A stretch of DNA of 64,000 bases. It comes from an uncultured Hyphomicrobiales bacterium (GTDB lineage Bacteria > Pseudomonadota > Alphaproteobacteria > Rhizobiales > Devosiaceae). Position 1 is the stretch's first letter. Every line of letters begins with the position of its first letter. The notes under the pieces were generated by a model. It had not been told where the DNA came from and made no database searches. It was given only the letters and a program-made list of their open reading frames with translations. The position numbers and the translations under genes were made by a program. The stretch lies in the NCBI GenBank assembly GCA_903842455.1, contig CAIMLX010000256.1, positions 18,088-82,087 on the forward strand. Direction: 5' to 3'. Positions 8,632 through 17,976 of this stretch are shown here, in pieces.

Positions 8632-11289
8632 TTAGGCGGGGGTCTCCGCCTTGGTCTTCTTGCTGGCGGCCTTTGGCTTCGCCGCGGTGGCTTTAGCCGT
8701 CGCGGCTTTCGCCTTGGTCGCAGGTTTCTTTGCCGTCGCGGTCTTCTTGGCCGCCGGCTTCTTGGCGGCCGCGGTCCGCGACGAGGTCTTCTTCGGCGTG
8801 GCGCCACCCTTGGCGACGATCATTTCTAGCGCCTGCTCGAGGGTGACGTCCTCCGGCTTCAACGTCTTGGGCAGCGTAGCGTTCACCTTGCCCTGATTCA
8901 CGTATGGCCCATAGCGGCCGGCGCGAACCGAGATCGGACCTGCCTCGTGTTCGAAGGTCTTGATGGCGGCTGGCGTCGCCCCACCGCGACCGAAGCGTCC
9001 GCCACCGGCAGCCTTCTGGGCGATCAGGTCGACGGCCCGGTTGAGGCCGACGGTGAACACCTCTTCCACATCGGGAAGGTTGGCATACTTGCCGTCGTGC
9101 AGGACGAACGGGCCGTAGCGGCCGAGGCCGGCGGTGATCGGCTTGCCCGACTCGGGGTGGAGGCCGACGTCGCGGGGCAGGGACAGCAGCTGCAGCGCCT
9201 TTTCGAGCGTCAGGCTGCCGGGCTCCCAGCCCTTGGGCAACGACGAGCGTTTCGGCTCATCTCCCTCGCCCAGTTGCACATATGGCCCGAAGCGGCCGGA
9301 CTTCAAGAGCACCTCGAGCCCGCTCTCGGGATCGGTGCCGAGCACACCGTCGCCGGCGCCTGGCTCCGCCGCGCCACCGGCGGCCGCATCGGAGAGCTGC
9401 AGCGTATAGCGGCACTCAGGGTAGTTCGAGCAGCCGATGAAGGCGCCAAACTTGCCCAGCTTCAGAGATAGCTGGCCCTCGCCGCAGTTCGGGCAGTGGC
9501 GGGGATCGGAGCCATCGGCCTTGGCCGGGAAGATATGATCCTTCAGAGACTCGTTGAGCGCGTCGAGCACTTCGGAGACGCGCAGGTCCTTGATGTCGTC
9601 GGTCTGCCGCGTGAAGTCGATCCAGAACTCGCGCAGCACGTCCTTCCAGTTGAGGGTGCCGGCGGAAATCTCGTCGAGCTTCTCCTCAAGGCCGGCGGTG
9701 AAGCCGTACTCCACCAGTTTGGCGAAGAAATTCTCGAGGAAGGCGGTGACGATGCGGCCGCGGTCCTCGGGGATGAGCGTGCGCTTTTCGAGACGCACAT
9801 AGTTCCGGTCCTGCAGGACGCTTACGGTGGCGGCATAGGTGGAGGGCCGGCCAATGCCGAGCTCTTCCATTTTCTTGATCAGGCTGGCTTCTGAATAGCG
9901 CGACGGCGGCTGGGTAAAGTGCTGCTCAATCAGCGCTTCCTCGAGCTTGGGCCGGTCGCCGACGTTCAGCGGCGGCAGTTCGCGGCTATCCTCGTCATCC
10001 TCGGCATCGTCGGTGCGATCTTCCTTCGCCTGCACGCCGTAGAGCGCCAAGAATCCGGGGAAGGTGACGACGGAGCCGATGGCGCGCAGAGCGATGTCGC
10101 GGGTGGTGGCGAAGACGGCGATGTCGGCCGTGGTGCGCTCGATTTCGGCCGACCGCATCTGGCTGGCGAGCGTGCGCTTCCAGATCAGCTCGTAGAGCCG
10201 GTGCTGGTCGGCATCGCCGCGCAGCGTATCGGGGTGGCGGAACATGTCGGTGGGCCGGATGGCCTCGTGGGCCTCCTGCGCATTTTTCGCCTTGGTCTGG
10301 TAGATGCGGGCCTTCTCGGGCACGTAGTCGGCGCCGAATTCCTTGACGATGGCGCGGCGCGCCTGGTCGATCGCCTCGGGCGCCATCTGCACGCCGTCGG
10401 TTCGCATGTAGGTGATGTTGCCGTCTTCGTAGAGCCGCTGCGCGATCTGCATGGTGCGGCTTGGCGAAAAGCCGAGGCGCGAGCTGGCATCCTGCTGCAG
10501 GGACGAGGTGGTGAAGGGAGCGTAGGGGTTGCGCCTCGTCGGCTTGCGGTCGACCGAACTGACGGAGAAGGTGCCGGAGGCGATAGCGGCGCGCAGGGCT
10601 TCGGCATCGGCGGCGTTGCCGACATCGAGGCGGTCGGTCTTCTTGCCATCGACGGAATAGAGCCGGGCCTCGAAGGACTTGCCCTTCTCGCTGAGGCGGG
10701 CGCCGATCGACCAGTATTCCTGCGCCTTGAACTTCTCGATCTCGCGCTCGCGGTCCGAGATGATGCGCAGCGTCACGGACTGCACGCGGCCAGCCGAGCG
10801 CGACCCTGGCAGCTTGCGCCACAGCACCGGGGAGAGGGTGAAGCCGACGAGGTAATCGAGGGCGCGGCGAGCGAGGTAGGCGTTGACCAGCGGCTCGTCG
10901 ATCTGCCGCGGGTGCTGCATCGCCTCGGTGATCGCCGCCTTGGTGATGGCGTTGAAGACGACGCGGCTGACCGGCTTGTCCTTGATCAGCTTCTTCTGCT
11001 GGAGGACATCGAGCACGTGCCAGGAAATGGCCTCGCCTTCGCGATCCGGGTCGGTGGCGAGGATCAGTTCGTCGGCGTTCTTGAGCGCGTTGCCGATGTC
11101 GGCGAGGCGCTTCTTGGACTGGGTGTCGACTTCCCAGATCATGGCGAAATCGTCGTCGGGAAGCACCGAGCCATCCTTGGCCGGCAGATCGCGGACGTGG
11201 CCAAAGCTCGCCAGGACCTCGTAGTCCTTGCCCAGGTAGGCGTTGATCGTCTTGGCCTTGGCCGGACTTTCGACGATGACGAGCTTCAT
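8632..11289 (-). CDS. topA: DNA topoisomerase I (type IA)
   Basis: 885 aa. TOPRIM domain at the N-terminus (MKLVIVESPAKAKTINAYLG; DPDREGEAISWH), a core with the catalytic tyrosine in ITYMRTDGVQ at about residue 300, one Cys4 zinc finger (CPNCGEGQLSLKLGKFGAFI then GCSNYPEC), several C-terminal repeats (GRFGPYVQLGEG, GRYGPFVLHDGKY, GRYGPYVNQGK) and a Lys/Ala-rich tail of ~55 residues. It relaxes negative supercoils. The Lys/Ala tail is typical of alphaproteobacterial and actinobacterial TopA and probably helps DNA binding. It heads the topA-rnr-DUF983 unit. Confidence 0.97.
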   Translation of the reverse strand: MKLVIVESPAKAKTINAYLGKDYEVLASFGHVRDLPAKDGSVLPDDDFAMIWEVDTQSKKRLADIGNALKNADELILATDPDREGEAISWHVLDVLQQKKLIKDKPVSRVVFNAITKAAITEAMQHPRQIDEPLVNAYLARRALDYLVGFTLSPVLWRKLPGSRSAGRVQSVTLRIISDREREIEKFKAQEYWSIGARLSEKGKSFEARLYSVDGKKTDRLDVGNAADAEALRAAIASGTFSVSSVDRKPTRRNPYAPFTTSSLQQDASSRLGFSPSRTMQIAQRLYEDGNITYMRTDGVQMAPEAIDQARRAIVKEFGADYVPEKARIYQTKAKNAQEAHEAIRPTDMFRHPDTLRGDADQHRLYELIWKRTLASQMRSAEIERTTADIAVFATTRDIALRAIGSVVTFPGFLALYGVQAKEDRTDDAEDDEDSRELPPLNVGDRPKLEEALIEQHFTQPPSRYSEASLIKKMEELGIGRPSTYAATVSVLQDRNYVRLEKRTLIPEDRGRIVTAFLENFFAKLVEYGFTAGLEEKLDEISAGTLNWKDVLREFWIDFTRQTDDIKDLRVSEVLDALNESLKDHIFPAKADGSDPRHCPNCGEGQLSLKLGKFGAFIGCSNYPECRYTLQLSDAAAGGAAEPGAGDGVLGTDPESGLEVLLKSGRFGPYVQLGEGDEPKRSSLPKGWEPGSLTLEKALQLLSLPRDVGLHPESGKPITAGLGRYGPFVLHDGKYANLPDVEEVFTVGLNRAVDLIAQKAAGGGRFGRGGATPAAIKTFEHEAGPISVRAGRYGPYVNQGKVNATLPKTLKPEDVTLEQALEMIVAKGGATPKKTSSRTAAAKKPAAKKTATAKKPATKAKAATAKATAAKPKAASKKTKAETPA

Positions 11290-11457
11290 GGGGACAGGAC
11301 TTTCGGGGGAGTGGCTTTCGAACGGGGCGCAACATGGTGAAGCGGTCTGGGGCTGTCAACCGGCCGAAAACGGCGATCCCGCCATTCCCCCTATGGGGGA
11401 AGAATATTCACGCTCCCGTGGCATCATGCGGCCATCTGGATATGGACCCCCAGGCGC

Positions 11458-12828
11458 ATGCGCTACCTCAAGGCCGGCATCATCTTCCTGCTGACGCTGC
11501 TCGCGTTCGCCGGCTACACCCCGCAGGACGTTTACAACCCCCAGCAGGTCACCCGGCTCGCCCTCACGCTGGCCATGACGGAGGGGAAGCTCGACATCGA
11601 TGACTACGCCGCCCTGACGGTGGACCTCGCCGAACACGAGGGGCACTTCTACGCCGACAAGCCGCCGGGACTGTCGCTGCTGGCCGTGCCGGCTGTGGCG
11701 CCGACCCGAACCCTGCTCGGCGCGCCGACGGGCGTGCTGGACCGGGAGCAGTTCCCGATCGCCATGATCGCGGCGGTGCTCTCGACCGTCGGCCTGCTGG
11801 CGGCGCTCGCCACCTCGGCGCTCTATCTGGTGTGCCGGAGGCTGGGTGTCCCGGATGCGGCAGCACTGTTCGCGACGGCCGGACTGGCGCTGGGCACGCC
11901 GTTCTTCGGCTGGTCGACGGCGTTCTTTGCCCATGCCGCCACGGGCAGCCTGCTGCTGCTGGGCCTGGCGCTGACGATCTGGTCGCGGGGGCGGGCAGAT
12001 GGCTGGATCCCGCCGGTGCTGGGCGTTCTGCTCGGCTACACCCTGACGATGGACCTGGTGGCGGCCCCCGCCGTGGCGGTGATCGGACTTTACTACGTGT
12101 TCGGCGAACGGGAGCGGCTGCCGGCGCGGCTGGTGGGTGCCGGTTTCGGCGGGGTGGCAGAGCTGCTGCCGCTGCTGGTCTACAACCAGTTGGTCTTCGG
12201 CTCGCCGATCACCCTTGGCTACTCGCAGGTGGTCGGGTTCGAGGGGATGAAGCAGGGTCTGTTCGGCCTCACGCTCCCCGATCTGGTGGTCATGGGCGAA
12301 GTGCTGTTCGGCCTGCATCGCGGGCTGCTGCCGCTGGCGCCGGTGCTGCTGCTGCTGCCGTTCGGCTGGTGGCGGATGTGGCAGCGGCCGGACCTCCGCC
12401 CGGTTACTCTGGTGACGATCGGCGTTGCGCTCAGCTTCCTGCTGGTCAACGCCAGCTATTTCTACTGGGACGGCGGGTCGTCGACCGGGCCTCGCCACCT
12501 GATCGGCATGCTGCCGGTGCTCGGGCTGGTGTTGGCGTTCGGCTGGCCGAGCAGCCGGGAGGGCAGGGCGGGGGCGCTGGCGGTGCTCGGGGCAAGCGTC
12601 CTGATCTCGGCGGCCTGCGCCAGCACCTACATGTTCGCCGACGTCCGGTTTCCGGCTCCGCTGCTCGATCCGATCCTGCAGGTGATCGTCCACGAGGGGG
12701 CATGGGTGAGGATGCTCAATGTCATCGTCCCGTGCGCCGGCTTCCTGCTGCTTGTGACACTGAGGGAGCGGCCGTCAGGGGCGCAGCGCGACGAGTTGCC
12801 CGCTCGACCACTCGATCCGGCCCTCTAG
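11458..12828 (+). CDS. Polytopic membrane protein, possible GT-C-type glycosyltransferase
   Basis: 456 aa with about nine to eleven hydrophobic segments and an N-terminal membrane helix (LKAGIIFLLTLLAFAGYTP). The first periplasmic stretch contains EGHFYADKPPGLSLL, reminiscent of the DKPP motif in ArnT/PMT-like transferases. Otherwise I cannot place it. It is a plus-strand gene inserted between topA and dprA in a minus-strand block, and its last 54 bp run convergently into the end of dprA. A role in modifying lipids or envelope glycans is inference only. The ATG at 11458 is the first in frame after the 168-bp divergent gap. Confidence 0.7.
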   Translation: MRYLKAGIIFLLTLLAFAGYTPQDVYNPQQVTRLALTLAMTEGKLDIDDYAALTVDLAEHEGHFYADKPPGLSLLAVPAVAPTRTLLGAPTGVLDREQFPIAMIAAVLSTVGLLAALATSALYLVCRRLGVPDAAALFATAGLALGTPFFGWSTAFFAHAATGSLLLLGLALTIWSRGRADGWIPPVLGVLLGYTLTMDLVAAPAVAVIGLYYVFGERERLPARLVGAGFGGVAELLPLLVYNQLVFGSPITLGYSQVVGFEGMKQGLFGLTLPDLVVMGEVLFGLHRGLLPLAPVLLLLPFGWWRMWQRPDLRPVTLVTIGVALSFLLVNASYFYWDGGSSTGPRHLIGMLPVLGLVLAFGWPSSREGRAGALAVLGASVLISAACASTYMFADVRFPAPLLDPILQVIVHEGAWVRMLNVIVPCAGFLLLVTLRERPSGAQRDELPARPLDPAL

Positions 12829-13893
12829 GTCGAGTTCCAGCAGCAGTGTCTGGACCCGGCCGGTGGCGATGCCGGTCGACTTGATGACGTCGTCGACCGG
12901 TACCGGCGTGACGCTGAGCGACTCGATGAGAACGGCACGCTCGTTTTCGGACGGCGGCGCCATCTCGAAGAAATCGGTCTCGGGCAGCCAGTCGGGTTCC
13001 AGCAGGCTGGTTCGCGACGGGTCGGCCTCGCGCAGCACATCGATGATGTCCTGGGCGTTGGTTATAAGGTGGGCGCCCTGCTGGATGAGGGCATTGCCGC
13101 CTTCGGCGCGCGGATCGAGCGGCGAGCCGGGGACGGCGAACACCTCGCGGTTCTGCTCGAGCGCCAGGCGCGCCGTGATCAGCGAGCCCGAGCGCTTGGC
13201 AGCCTCGACGACCACCGTTCCGAGCGTGAGACCGGAAACCAGCCGGTTGCGGCGCGGGAAATCGCGGGCCCGGGGTTCCCACCCCAACGGCATTTCGGTG
13301 AGGAGCGCGCCGCCGTTCTCGAGGATTTCCCTCGCGAGCGGGAGGTTCTCGGCGGGATAGATCTGGTCGATGCCGCCGGCGAGGACCGCGACGGTGCCGG
13401 TTTGCAGCGATGCTGCGTGCGCGGCTGCATCGATGCCCCGGGCGAGGCCGGAGACGATCGTATAGCGGGCATGGCCAAGATCGTTCGCCAGCATCCGGGC
13501 AAACTTGTGCCCGGCGGTCGATGCATTTCGCGCACCGACGATGGCGACGTTGTGCTGCCAATCGACACGCTGCCCACCAGCGATGGCGACGAGGGGCGGC
13601 GCGCCGGAAATGTACTTGAGGAGGGCGGGGTAGTCGGATTCGCCGGAGGCGACGAGGCGGGCGCCATAGCGCTCGAGGCCGGCAATCTCGTCCTCGGCTT
13701 CGGCAACACTGGGGATGCGGACGTGGGTGCCGGCGCGCTGCAGCAACTGGGGCAGGGCGACGAGAGCGGCCTCGGCCGAGCCCTCACGGTTGATTAGCTG
13801 GCGAAAAGTCTGCGGGCCGACATTATCGGTGCGGATCAGCCGGAGCCAGGCGATGCGTTGCGACGGCGTCAGCAGGATGGCGCCGTCGGGCAT
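12775..13893 (-). CDS. dprA: DNA-processing protein DprA
   Basis: 372 aa. N-terminal SAM-like region, a Rossmann-like core with VAIVGARNASTAGHKFAR, VSGLARGIDAAAH, GTVAVLAGGIDQIYPAEN and FPRRNRLVSGLT, and a C-terminal winged-helix (DML1-like) domain. DprA loads RecA on incoming single-stranded DNA during natural transformation, and many non-competent bacteria also keep it. The start is 3 bp after the plsY stop, so it belongs to the pyrB-pyrC-plsY-dprA transcript. Its 3' end overlaps the convergent membrane-protein gene by 54 bp. Confidence 0.95.
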   Translation of the reverse strand: MPDGAILLTPSQRIAWLRLIRTDNVGPQTFRQLINREGSAEAALVALPQLLQRAGTHVRIPSVAEAEDEIAGLERYGARLVASGESDYPALLKYISGAPPLVAIAGGQRVDWQHNVAIVGARNASTAGHKFARMLANDLGHARYTIVSGLARGIDAAAHAASLQTGTVAVLAGGIDQIYPAENLPLAREILENGGALLTEMPLGWEPRARDFPRRNRLVSGLTLGTVVVEAAKRSGSLITARLALEQNREVFAVPGSPLDPRAEGGNALIQQGAHLITNAQDIIDVLREADPSRTSLLEPDWLPETDFFEMAPPSENERAVLIESLSVTPVPVDDVIKSTGIATGRVQTLLLELDLEGRIEWSSGQLVALRP

Positions 13894-13896
13894 CGA

Positions 13897-14550
13897 TCAG
13901 CCGGCCTTCTTCTCTGAGCCGATCTTCGGCTCCGTGCCGTCCATCAGCCGGCGGATATTCGGCCAGTGCTTGAAGTAGATGACGAAACTGATGAGCGCGC
14001 AGGCTGCGGCAAAGGCGAAGGCAGCGGACTCGCTGGACGGCCCGCCGGCAGCAAAGCCGCTCAGTCCGAAGGCAAAGACCGGCGCGGTCGCCGCGGCAGT
14101 GAGCGCCGCGAGCGACGAGAACTTGCGAGTGACGGCAATCAACAGCCAGACGCCGCAGAAGACCAGGCCGACGACCCAGCTCCAGGCCAGCAGCACGCCG
14201 ATATAGGTGGCGACGCCCTTGCCGCCCTTGAAGCCGAGCCAGACCGGAAAGACGTGGCCGAAGAACGCCCCGACGCCTGCGCCGTAGACGATGAAGTCGG
14301 CAGCGGCCGCCGAATCCGCCCCGGCAGTAAGGAACTGTCGCGCGATCAGCACGGCGACGAAGCCCTTGCCGGCATCGAGGAGAAGCGTGGCGGCGGCCAT
14401 CCAGCGATTGCCGGTACGCAGCACGTTGGTGGCGCCGATATTGCCCGAACCAATCGAGCGAATGTCGATGCCGACGGAGCGCGTGAGCAACAGGCCAAAG
14501 GGGATGGAGCCGAGAAAGTACCCCAGCACGGTGGCAATAAGGAAATTCAT
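13897..14550 (-). CDS. plsY: Acyl-phosphate:glycerol-3-phosphate acyltransferase
   Basis: 217 aa, integral membrane protein with about six segments. The PlsY signatures are present: [25 protein letters not shown], and [20 protein letters not shown] in the form [18 protein letters not shown]. PlsY transfers an acyl group from acyl-phosphate to G3P, making lysophosphatidic acid for phospholipid synthesis at the inner membrane. The start overlaps the pyrC stop by 4 bp (ATGA), which couples lipid and pyrimidine genes in one operon, an arrangement seen in other Hyphomicrobiales. Confidence 0.96.
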   Translation of the reverse strand: [217 protein letters not shown]

Positions 14551-15860
14551 GGTGCGGCGCCCTCCCGGGTCGCAGAATGGCTGAAGACCGGGCGGCCCGC
14601 AACGTAGGTGTGCATGACGGCGCCCTGCATGCGTGCGCCTTCGAAGACGGTATTGCGTGAGCGCGAGCGGAAGCTGCTCTCGGTGACCACCCAGGGATAA
14701 TCCGGGTCAAACACGATCAGGTCAGCCGGAGCGCCAACGGCGAGACGGCCGGAGTGAAGTCCGAGGATTTCGGCCGGGCGGCTGGTCATGGCCCGCAGGA
14801 TGGTGAGGAGCGGGACGTCGCCCGAGTGGACGAGCCTGAGCGCCGCGGCGAGCAGCGTTTCAAGGCCGATTGCGCCATCGGAGGCCTCGGCGAAAGGCTG
14901 GCGCTTAACCTCGGAATCCTGCGGGTCGTGCGCCGAGTGGATGGTATCGATGGCGCCGGAGTTGAGCCCGTCGATCACCGCGCGCCGATCGTCCTCGGCG
15001 CGGAGCGGCGGCGACAGCCTGAAGAAGGTGCGGTAGGGCGCCACGTCGTTCTCGTTGAGCGACAGGTTGTTGATCGAAACGCCGGCCGAGATCCGGTCGG
15101 AGCGGCGTCGGGCCGCCGCCATCAGTTCGATGGCGGCGCCGGTCGAAATTTGCGCAGCGTGGTAGCGGACATCGGTCAGTGCCGCGAGCTGCAGGTCGCG
15201 GGCGAGCGGGATGGTTTCGGCTTCGACCGGGATGCCCTTGAGGCCGGAGACAGAGGCGAGCAGCCCCTCGTTCATCACGCCATCGCCGATCAGCGAGCGC
15301 TCGGCCGGCTGGTGAATGACCGGCATGTCGAAGTTGCGGGCGTAGCTGAAGGCGGCGCGCAGCAGGCCGGCCGACTGGATGGAGGCCCGGCCGTCGGTCA
15401 GGGCGACAGCGCCCGCCTCCTGCAGCAGGCCGTACTCGGTGATTTCCTCGCCACGGAGGCCACGCGTCAGGGCGGCGGCGGGGAGGATATTGACGCTGGC
15501 CTTGGCTTCGGCCCGGCGCAGGATGAAATCGACCAGCGCGCCATCGTCGATCACCGGGGTGGTGTCGGGCATCAGCACGAAGCTGGTGACGCCGCCCGCC
15601 GCAGCGGCGTCGGCGGCCGAGGCGAGGGTTTCGCGATATTCGTGGCCCGGCTCGCCGGTGAAGACGCGCATGTCGATGAGTCCGGGGGCCACGACCAGCC
15701 CGCGGGCATCGATCCTGGTGGCGCCGTCGGGTACGCCTTGCGGTGCTCCCTCCGCGATTCCGGCGATCCGGCCGTTCTCGACCAGCACGGCGCCGGGAGC
15801 GTCGCGGCCCGTCGCCGGGTCGATGACGCGGGCATTGGCGATGACGATGGGTGCGGTCAT
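14547..15860 (-). CDS. pyrC: Dihydroorotase-like protein, metal-site-degenerate
   Basis: 437 aa, amidohydrolase fold of class I dihydroorotase length. The zinc-binding HxH of active enzymes (DxHVHLREPG) is replaced by [11 protein letters not shown], and the catalytic DHAPH region reads HSAHDPQD, so the Asp is also missing. Later histidines (VIHQP, RYHAAQ) remain. It overlaps pyrB by 4 bp. In Pseudomonas a comparable inactive PyrC-like subunit holds the ATCase complex together. A structural partner for PyrB is therefore more likely than catalysis, with the true dihydroorotase encoded elsewhere. The gene symbol follows common annotation practice. Confidence 0.88.
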
Positions 15861-16840
15861 TGCGCCACCTCGCGGTCGGCAAGGAGGAGGTCGAGCACGG
15901 CCATGCGGACGGCGACGCCCATCTCCACCTGCTCGGTGATGACCGAGCGCGGCCCGTCGGCGATGGCGGGATCGATCTCGACGCCGCGGTTCATCGGGCC
16001 AGGGTGCATGACGATGGCGTCGGGCTTGGCGTAGCCCAGCTTCTCCTCGTCGAGGCCGTAGAAGCGGTAGTATTCTCGCACCGAAGGGATCATCCTGCCG
16101 CTGGCCCGCTCGTGCTGCAGGCGGAGCATCATGACCACATCGGCGCCTGCCAGCCCCTCGCGCATGTCGGTGAACACTTCGGTGGCCAGCGCCTCGACGC
16201 CGCGGGGCAGCAGCGTGCGCGGCGCGACGACGCGGGTGCGAACATTCATGGCGCCGAGCAGCAGCAGGTTCGAACGGGCGACGCGGGAATTGGCGATGTC
16301 GCCGCAGATGGCGACGGTGAGGCCGGCCAGGTCGCCCTTGTGCTGGCGGATGGTGAGGGCATCAAGCAGCGCCTGGGTGGGGTGCTCATGCGCCCCGTCG
16401 CCGGCATTGATCACCGAGCAGCCGACCTTCTGGCTGAGGAGTTCAACCGCACCGGAAGAGCCGTGCCGGACGATGATGACGTCGGGCTGCATGGCGTTGA
16501 GGGTCGCGGCAGTATCGATCAGCGTCTCGCCCTTGCTCACCGACGAGGTCCGGACCGACATGTTGGTGACCTGGGCGCCCAGCCGCTTGCCGGCGATCTC
16601 GAAGCTCGACTGGGTGCGGGTGGACGGCTCGAAGAACAGGTTGATCTGCGTCTTGCCCGACAGCGTCGGCAACGTTTTGCGCGGCTGGCGCGAGACCGGG
16701 ATCATCGCCGCGGCGCGATCCAGCAGCTCGACGATTTCGTACTGGTTGAGCTGGCTGATGCCGAGCAGGTGCCGATGACGGAACGGCACGCGGAAGGCGC
16801 CAGCGGCGCCGGGGGACGATGCGGGCGAAGTCAGTGCCAT
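15857..16840 (-). CDS. pyrB: Aspartate carbamoyltransferase catalytic subunit
   Basis: 327 aa, full length. Carbamoyl-phosphate loop [13 protein letters not shown], the 80s-loop region with [23 protein letters not shown], and the aspartate-domain motif [11 protein letters not shown] are intact. It catalyses the first committed step of pyrimidine synthesis. No pyrI regulatory subunit is present; the downstream inactive dihydroorotase-like subunit is the expected partner. It heads the pyrB-pyrC-plsY-dprA operon with 4-bp overlaps at the first two junctions. Confidence 0.97.
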   Translation of the reverse strand: MALTSPASSPGAAGAFRVPFRHRHLLGISQLNQYEIVELLDRAAAMIPVSRQPRKTLPTLSGKTQINLFFEPSTRTQSSFEIAGKRLGAQVTNMSVRTSSVSKGETLIDTAATLNAMQPDVIIVRHGSSGAVELLSQKVGCSVINAGDGAHEHPTQALLDALTIRQHKGDLAGLTVAICGDIANSRVARSNLLLLGAMNVRTRVVAPRTLLPRGVEALATEVFTDMREGLAGADVVMMLRLQHERASGRMIPSVREYYRFYGLDEEKLGYAKPDAIVMHPGPMNRGVEIDPAIADGPRSVITEQVEMGVAVRMAVLDLLLADREVAQ

Positions 16841-16930
16841 GCGCTCGGGTCCTTCAGGTTCGGCGGGGTCTAGCGCAGGGCAGGCGACGATGTACAGCCT
16901 GTCCGTGGATTTTCCACTCTGGTCGTGGGT

Positions 16931-17386
16931 CTACAGCGTGCCCCGGCGGAGACGCTCGAGTGCGCCTTGCAGGATGTAGCTGGCCGCCAGCTTGTCCACC
17001 ACCTCGGCGCGCTTGTTCCGGCGGACATCGGCCTCGAGCAGGGTGCGGGTGACCGCGGCGGTGGAGAGCCGCTCGTCCCAGAAGGCGATCGGCAGGTCGG
17101 TCTTCTGCGCCAGGTTGCGGGCGAAGGCGCGGGTGGACTGGACGCGCGGACCCTCCGACCCATCCATGTTCAGCGGCAGCCCGAGCACGAGGCCGACAGC
17201 GTTGTTCTCCTTGATCAGCTCCAGCAGGCGATTGGCATCCTCGGTGAACTTGGTGCGCTTGATGGTTTCGAGCGGTGTGGCCGAGTAGCGCATGCCGTCG
17301 GAGATCGCGACGCCGATGGTTTTCGTGCCGAGGTCGAGACCGAGGAGTTTGCCGGTGGGGGGGAGGGCGACGAGAGTGTCGGACAT
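16931..17386 (-). CDS. ruvX: Putative pre-16S rRNA nuclease / Holliday-junction-resolvase-like protein
   Basis: 151 aa from ATG 17386 (the track uses a TTG six codons upstream). RNase H-like fold with [42 protein letters not shown] and a C-terminal [10 protein letters not shown]. The acidic residues of the YqgF/RuvX active site are present. The family matures the 5' end of 16S rRNA. The start lies about 50 bp from the divergent antitoxin gene, so the two promoters share the palindrome at 17399-17413. Confidence 0.93.
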   Translation of the reverse strand: MSDTLVALPPTGKLLGLDLGTKTIGVAISDGMRYSATPLETIKRTKFTEDANRLLELIKENNAVGLVLGLPLNMDGSEGPRVQSTRAFARNLAQKTDLPIAFWDERLSTAAVTRTLLEADVRRNKRAEVVDKLAASYILQGALERLRRGTL

Positions 17387-17398
17387 TGTATCAATCAG

Positions 17399-17413
17399 TC
17401 TCAATCACTATGA
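17399..17413. promoter_or_regulatory. Palindrome in front of the antitoxin gene (operator candidate)
   Basis: CAATCA-CTA-TGATTG is a perfect 6-bp inverted repeat, and a related ATCAATCAG lies just to its left. Ribbon-helix-helix antitoxins usually bind such short palindromes in their own promoters. It sits 25 bp before the antitoxin ATG and overlaps the ruvX 5' region. Confidence 0.5.
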
Positions 17414-17438
17414 TTGGTTTCAATTGGAGACGTTTGCC

Positions 17439-17711
17439 ATGAGCACCCGAGTCCTTACTGCACATATCCCCGAAGAGCTCGCCGAGAAAGTGGATGGCTA
17501 CGCCAAGAGCATGGATCGCTCGCGGGCATGGATCGTCAAGCAGGCGCTGTCGAACTGGGTGTACCGGGAAGAGGAGAGGATTCGGCTCTCGCTGGAGGCG
17601 CTCGAGGAAGCTGATCGCATTGGTACAATTTCCCACGAGGATATGGTGGCCTGGGCAAACAGCCTTGGTACGGACGACGAGTTGCCTCCCCCGAAGCCGC
17701 GCAGGCCATGA
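17439..17711 (+). CDS. CopG-family ribbon-helix-helix antitoxin
   Basis: 90 aa from ATG 17439. The N-terminal RHH DNA-binding segment reads TRVLTAHIPEELAEKVDGYA then SMDRSRAWIVKQALSNW, followed by an acidic toxin-binding tail. This is the antidote of ParE/RelE-type pairs. The track ORF runs further upstream, but the Met before STRVLTA is the normal family start. Its stop overlaps the toxin start (ATGA at 17708). It is intact, whereas the toxin reading frame is broken. Confidence 0.88.
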   Translation: MSTRVLTAHIPEELAEKVDGYAKSMDRSRAWIVKQALSNWVYREEERIRLSLEALEEADRIGTISHEDMVAWANSLGTDDELPPPKPRRP

Positions 17712-17976
17712 TGGTCCGCTGGACCCTGCAAGCGAGACTCGATCTTGCTCGGTTCGAAGAGTTCCTGCGCCCCCAGAGCGCCCGTGCGGCGGCCCGAGTC
17801 GTCTCATTGCCGCTCCGCAGCAACTCGTGGAACATCCACGAATGGGCGAGCGTCTCGAAAATTCGAACAATGTCGAACTGCGGCGGTTTCTCGTCGACGA
17901 CTACGAACTTCAATACGAAGTGCTGCCGGACGAGATCCGTATCGCCCGTGTCTTTCACATGCGTGAGGAACGATGA
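17708..17976 (+). pseudogene. ParE/RelE-family toxin, frameshifted
   Basis: The frame opened at ATG 17708 gives MMVRWTLQARLDLARFEEFL then RPQSARAAARVV, a typical ParE N-terminus, then turns to unrelated residues. The rest of the toxin lies in the next frame: LIAAPQQLVEHPRMGERLEN, RRFLVDDYELQYEVL and RIARVFHMREER, ending at 17976. A loss of one base near 17800-17806 would explain it. Together the pieces make a normal ~90-aa ParE toxin. It is either an inactivated toxin or a sequencing error. The downstream gene overlaps its stop (ATGA). Confidence 0.82.

Noticed and set aside
9995-11359. 454-aa minus-strand ORF across topA
   Set aside because: Arg/Pro-rich shadow frame of topA, with no domain sense.
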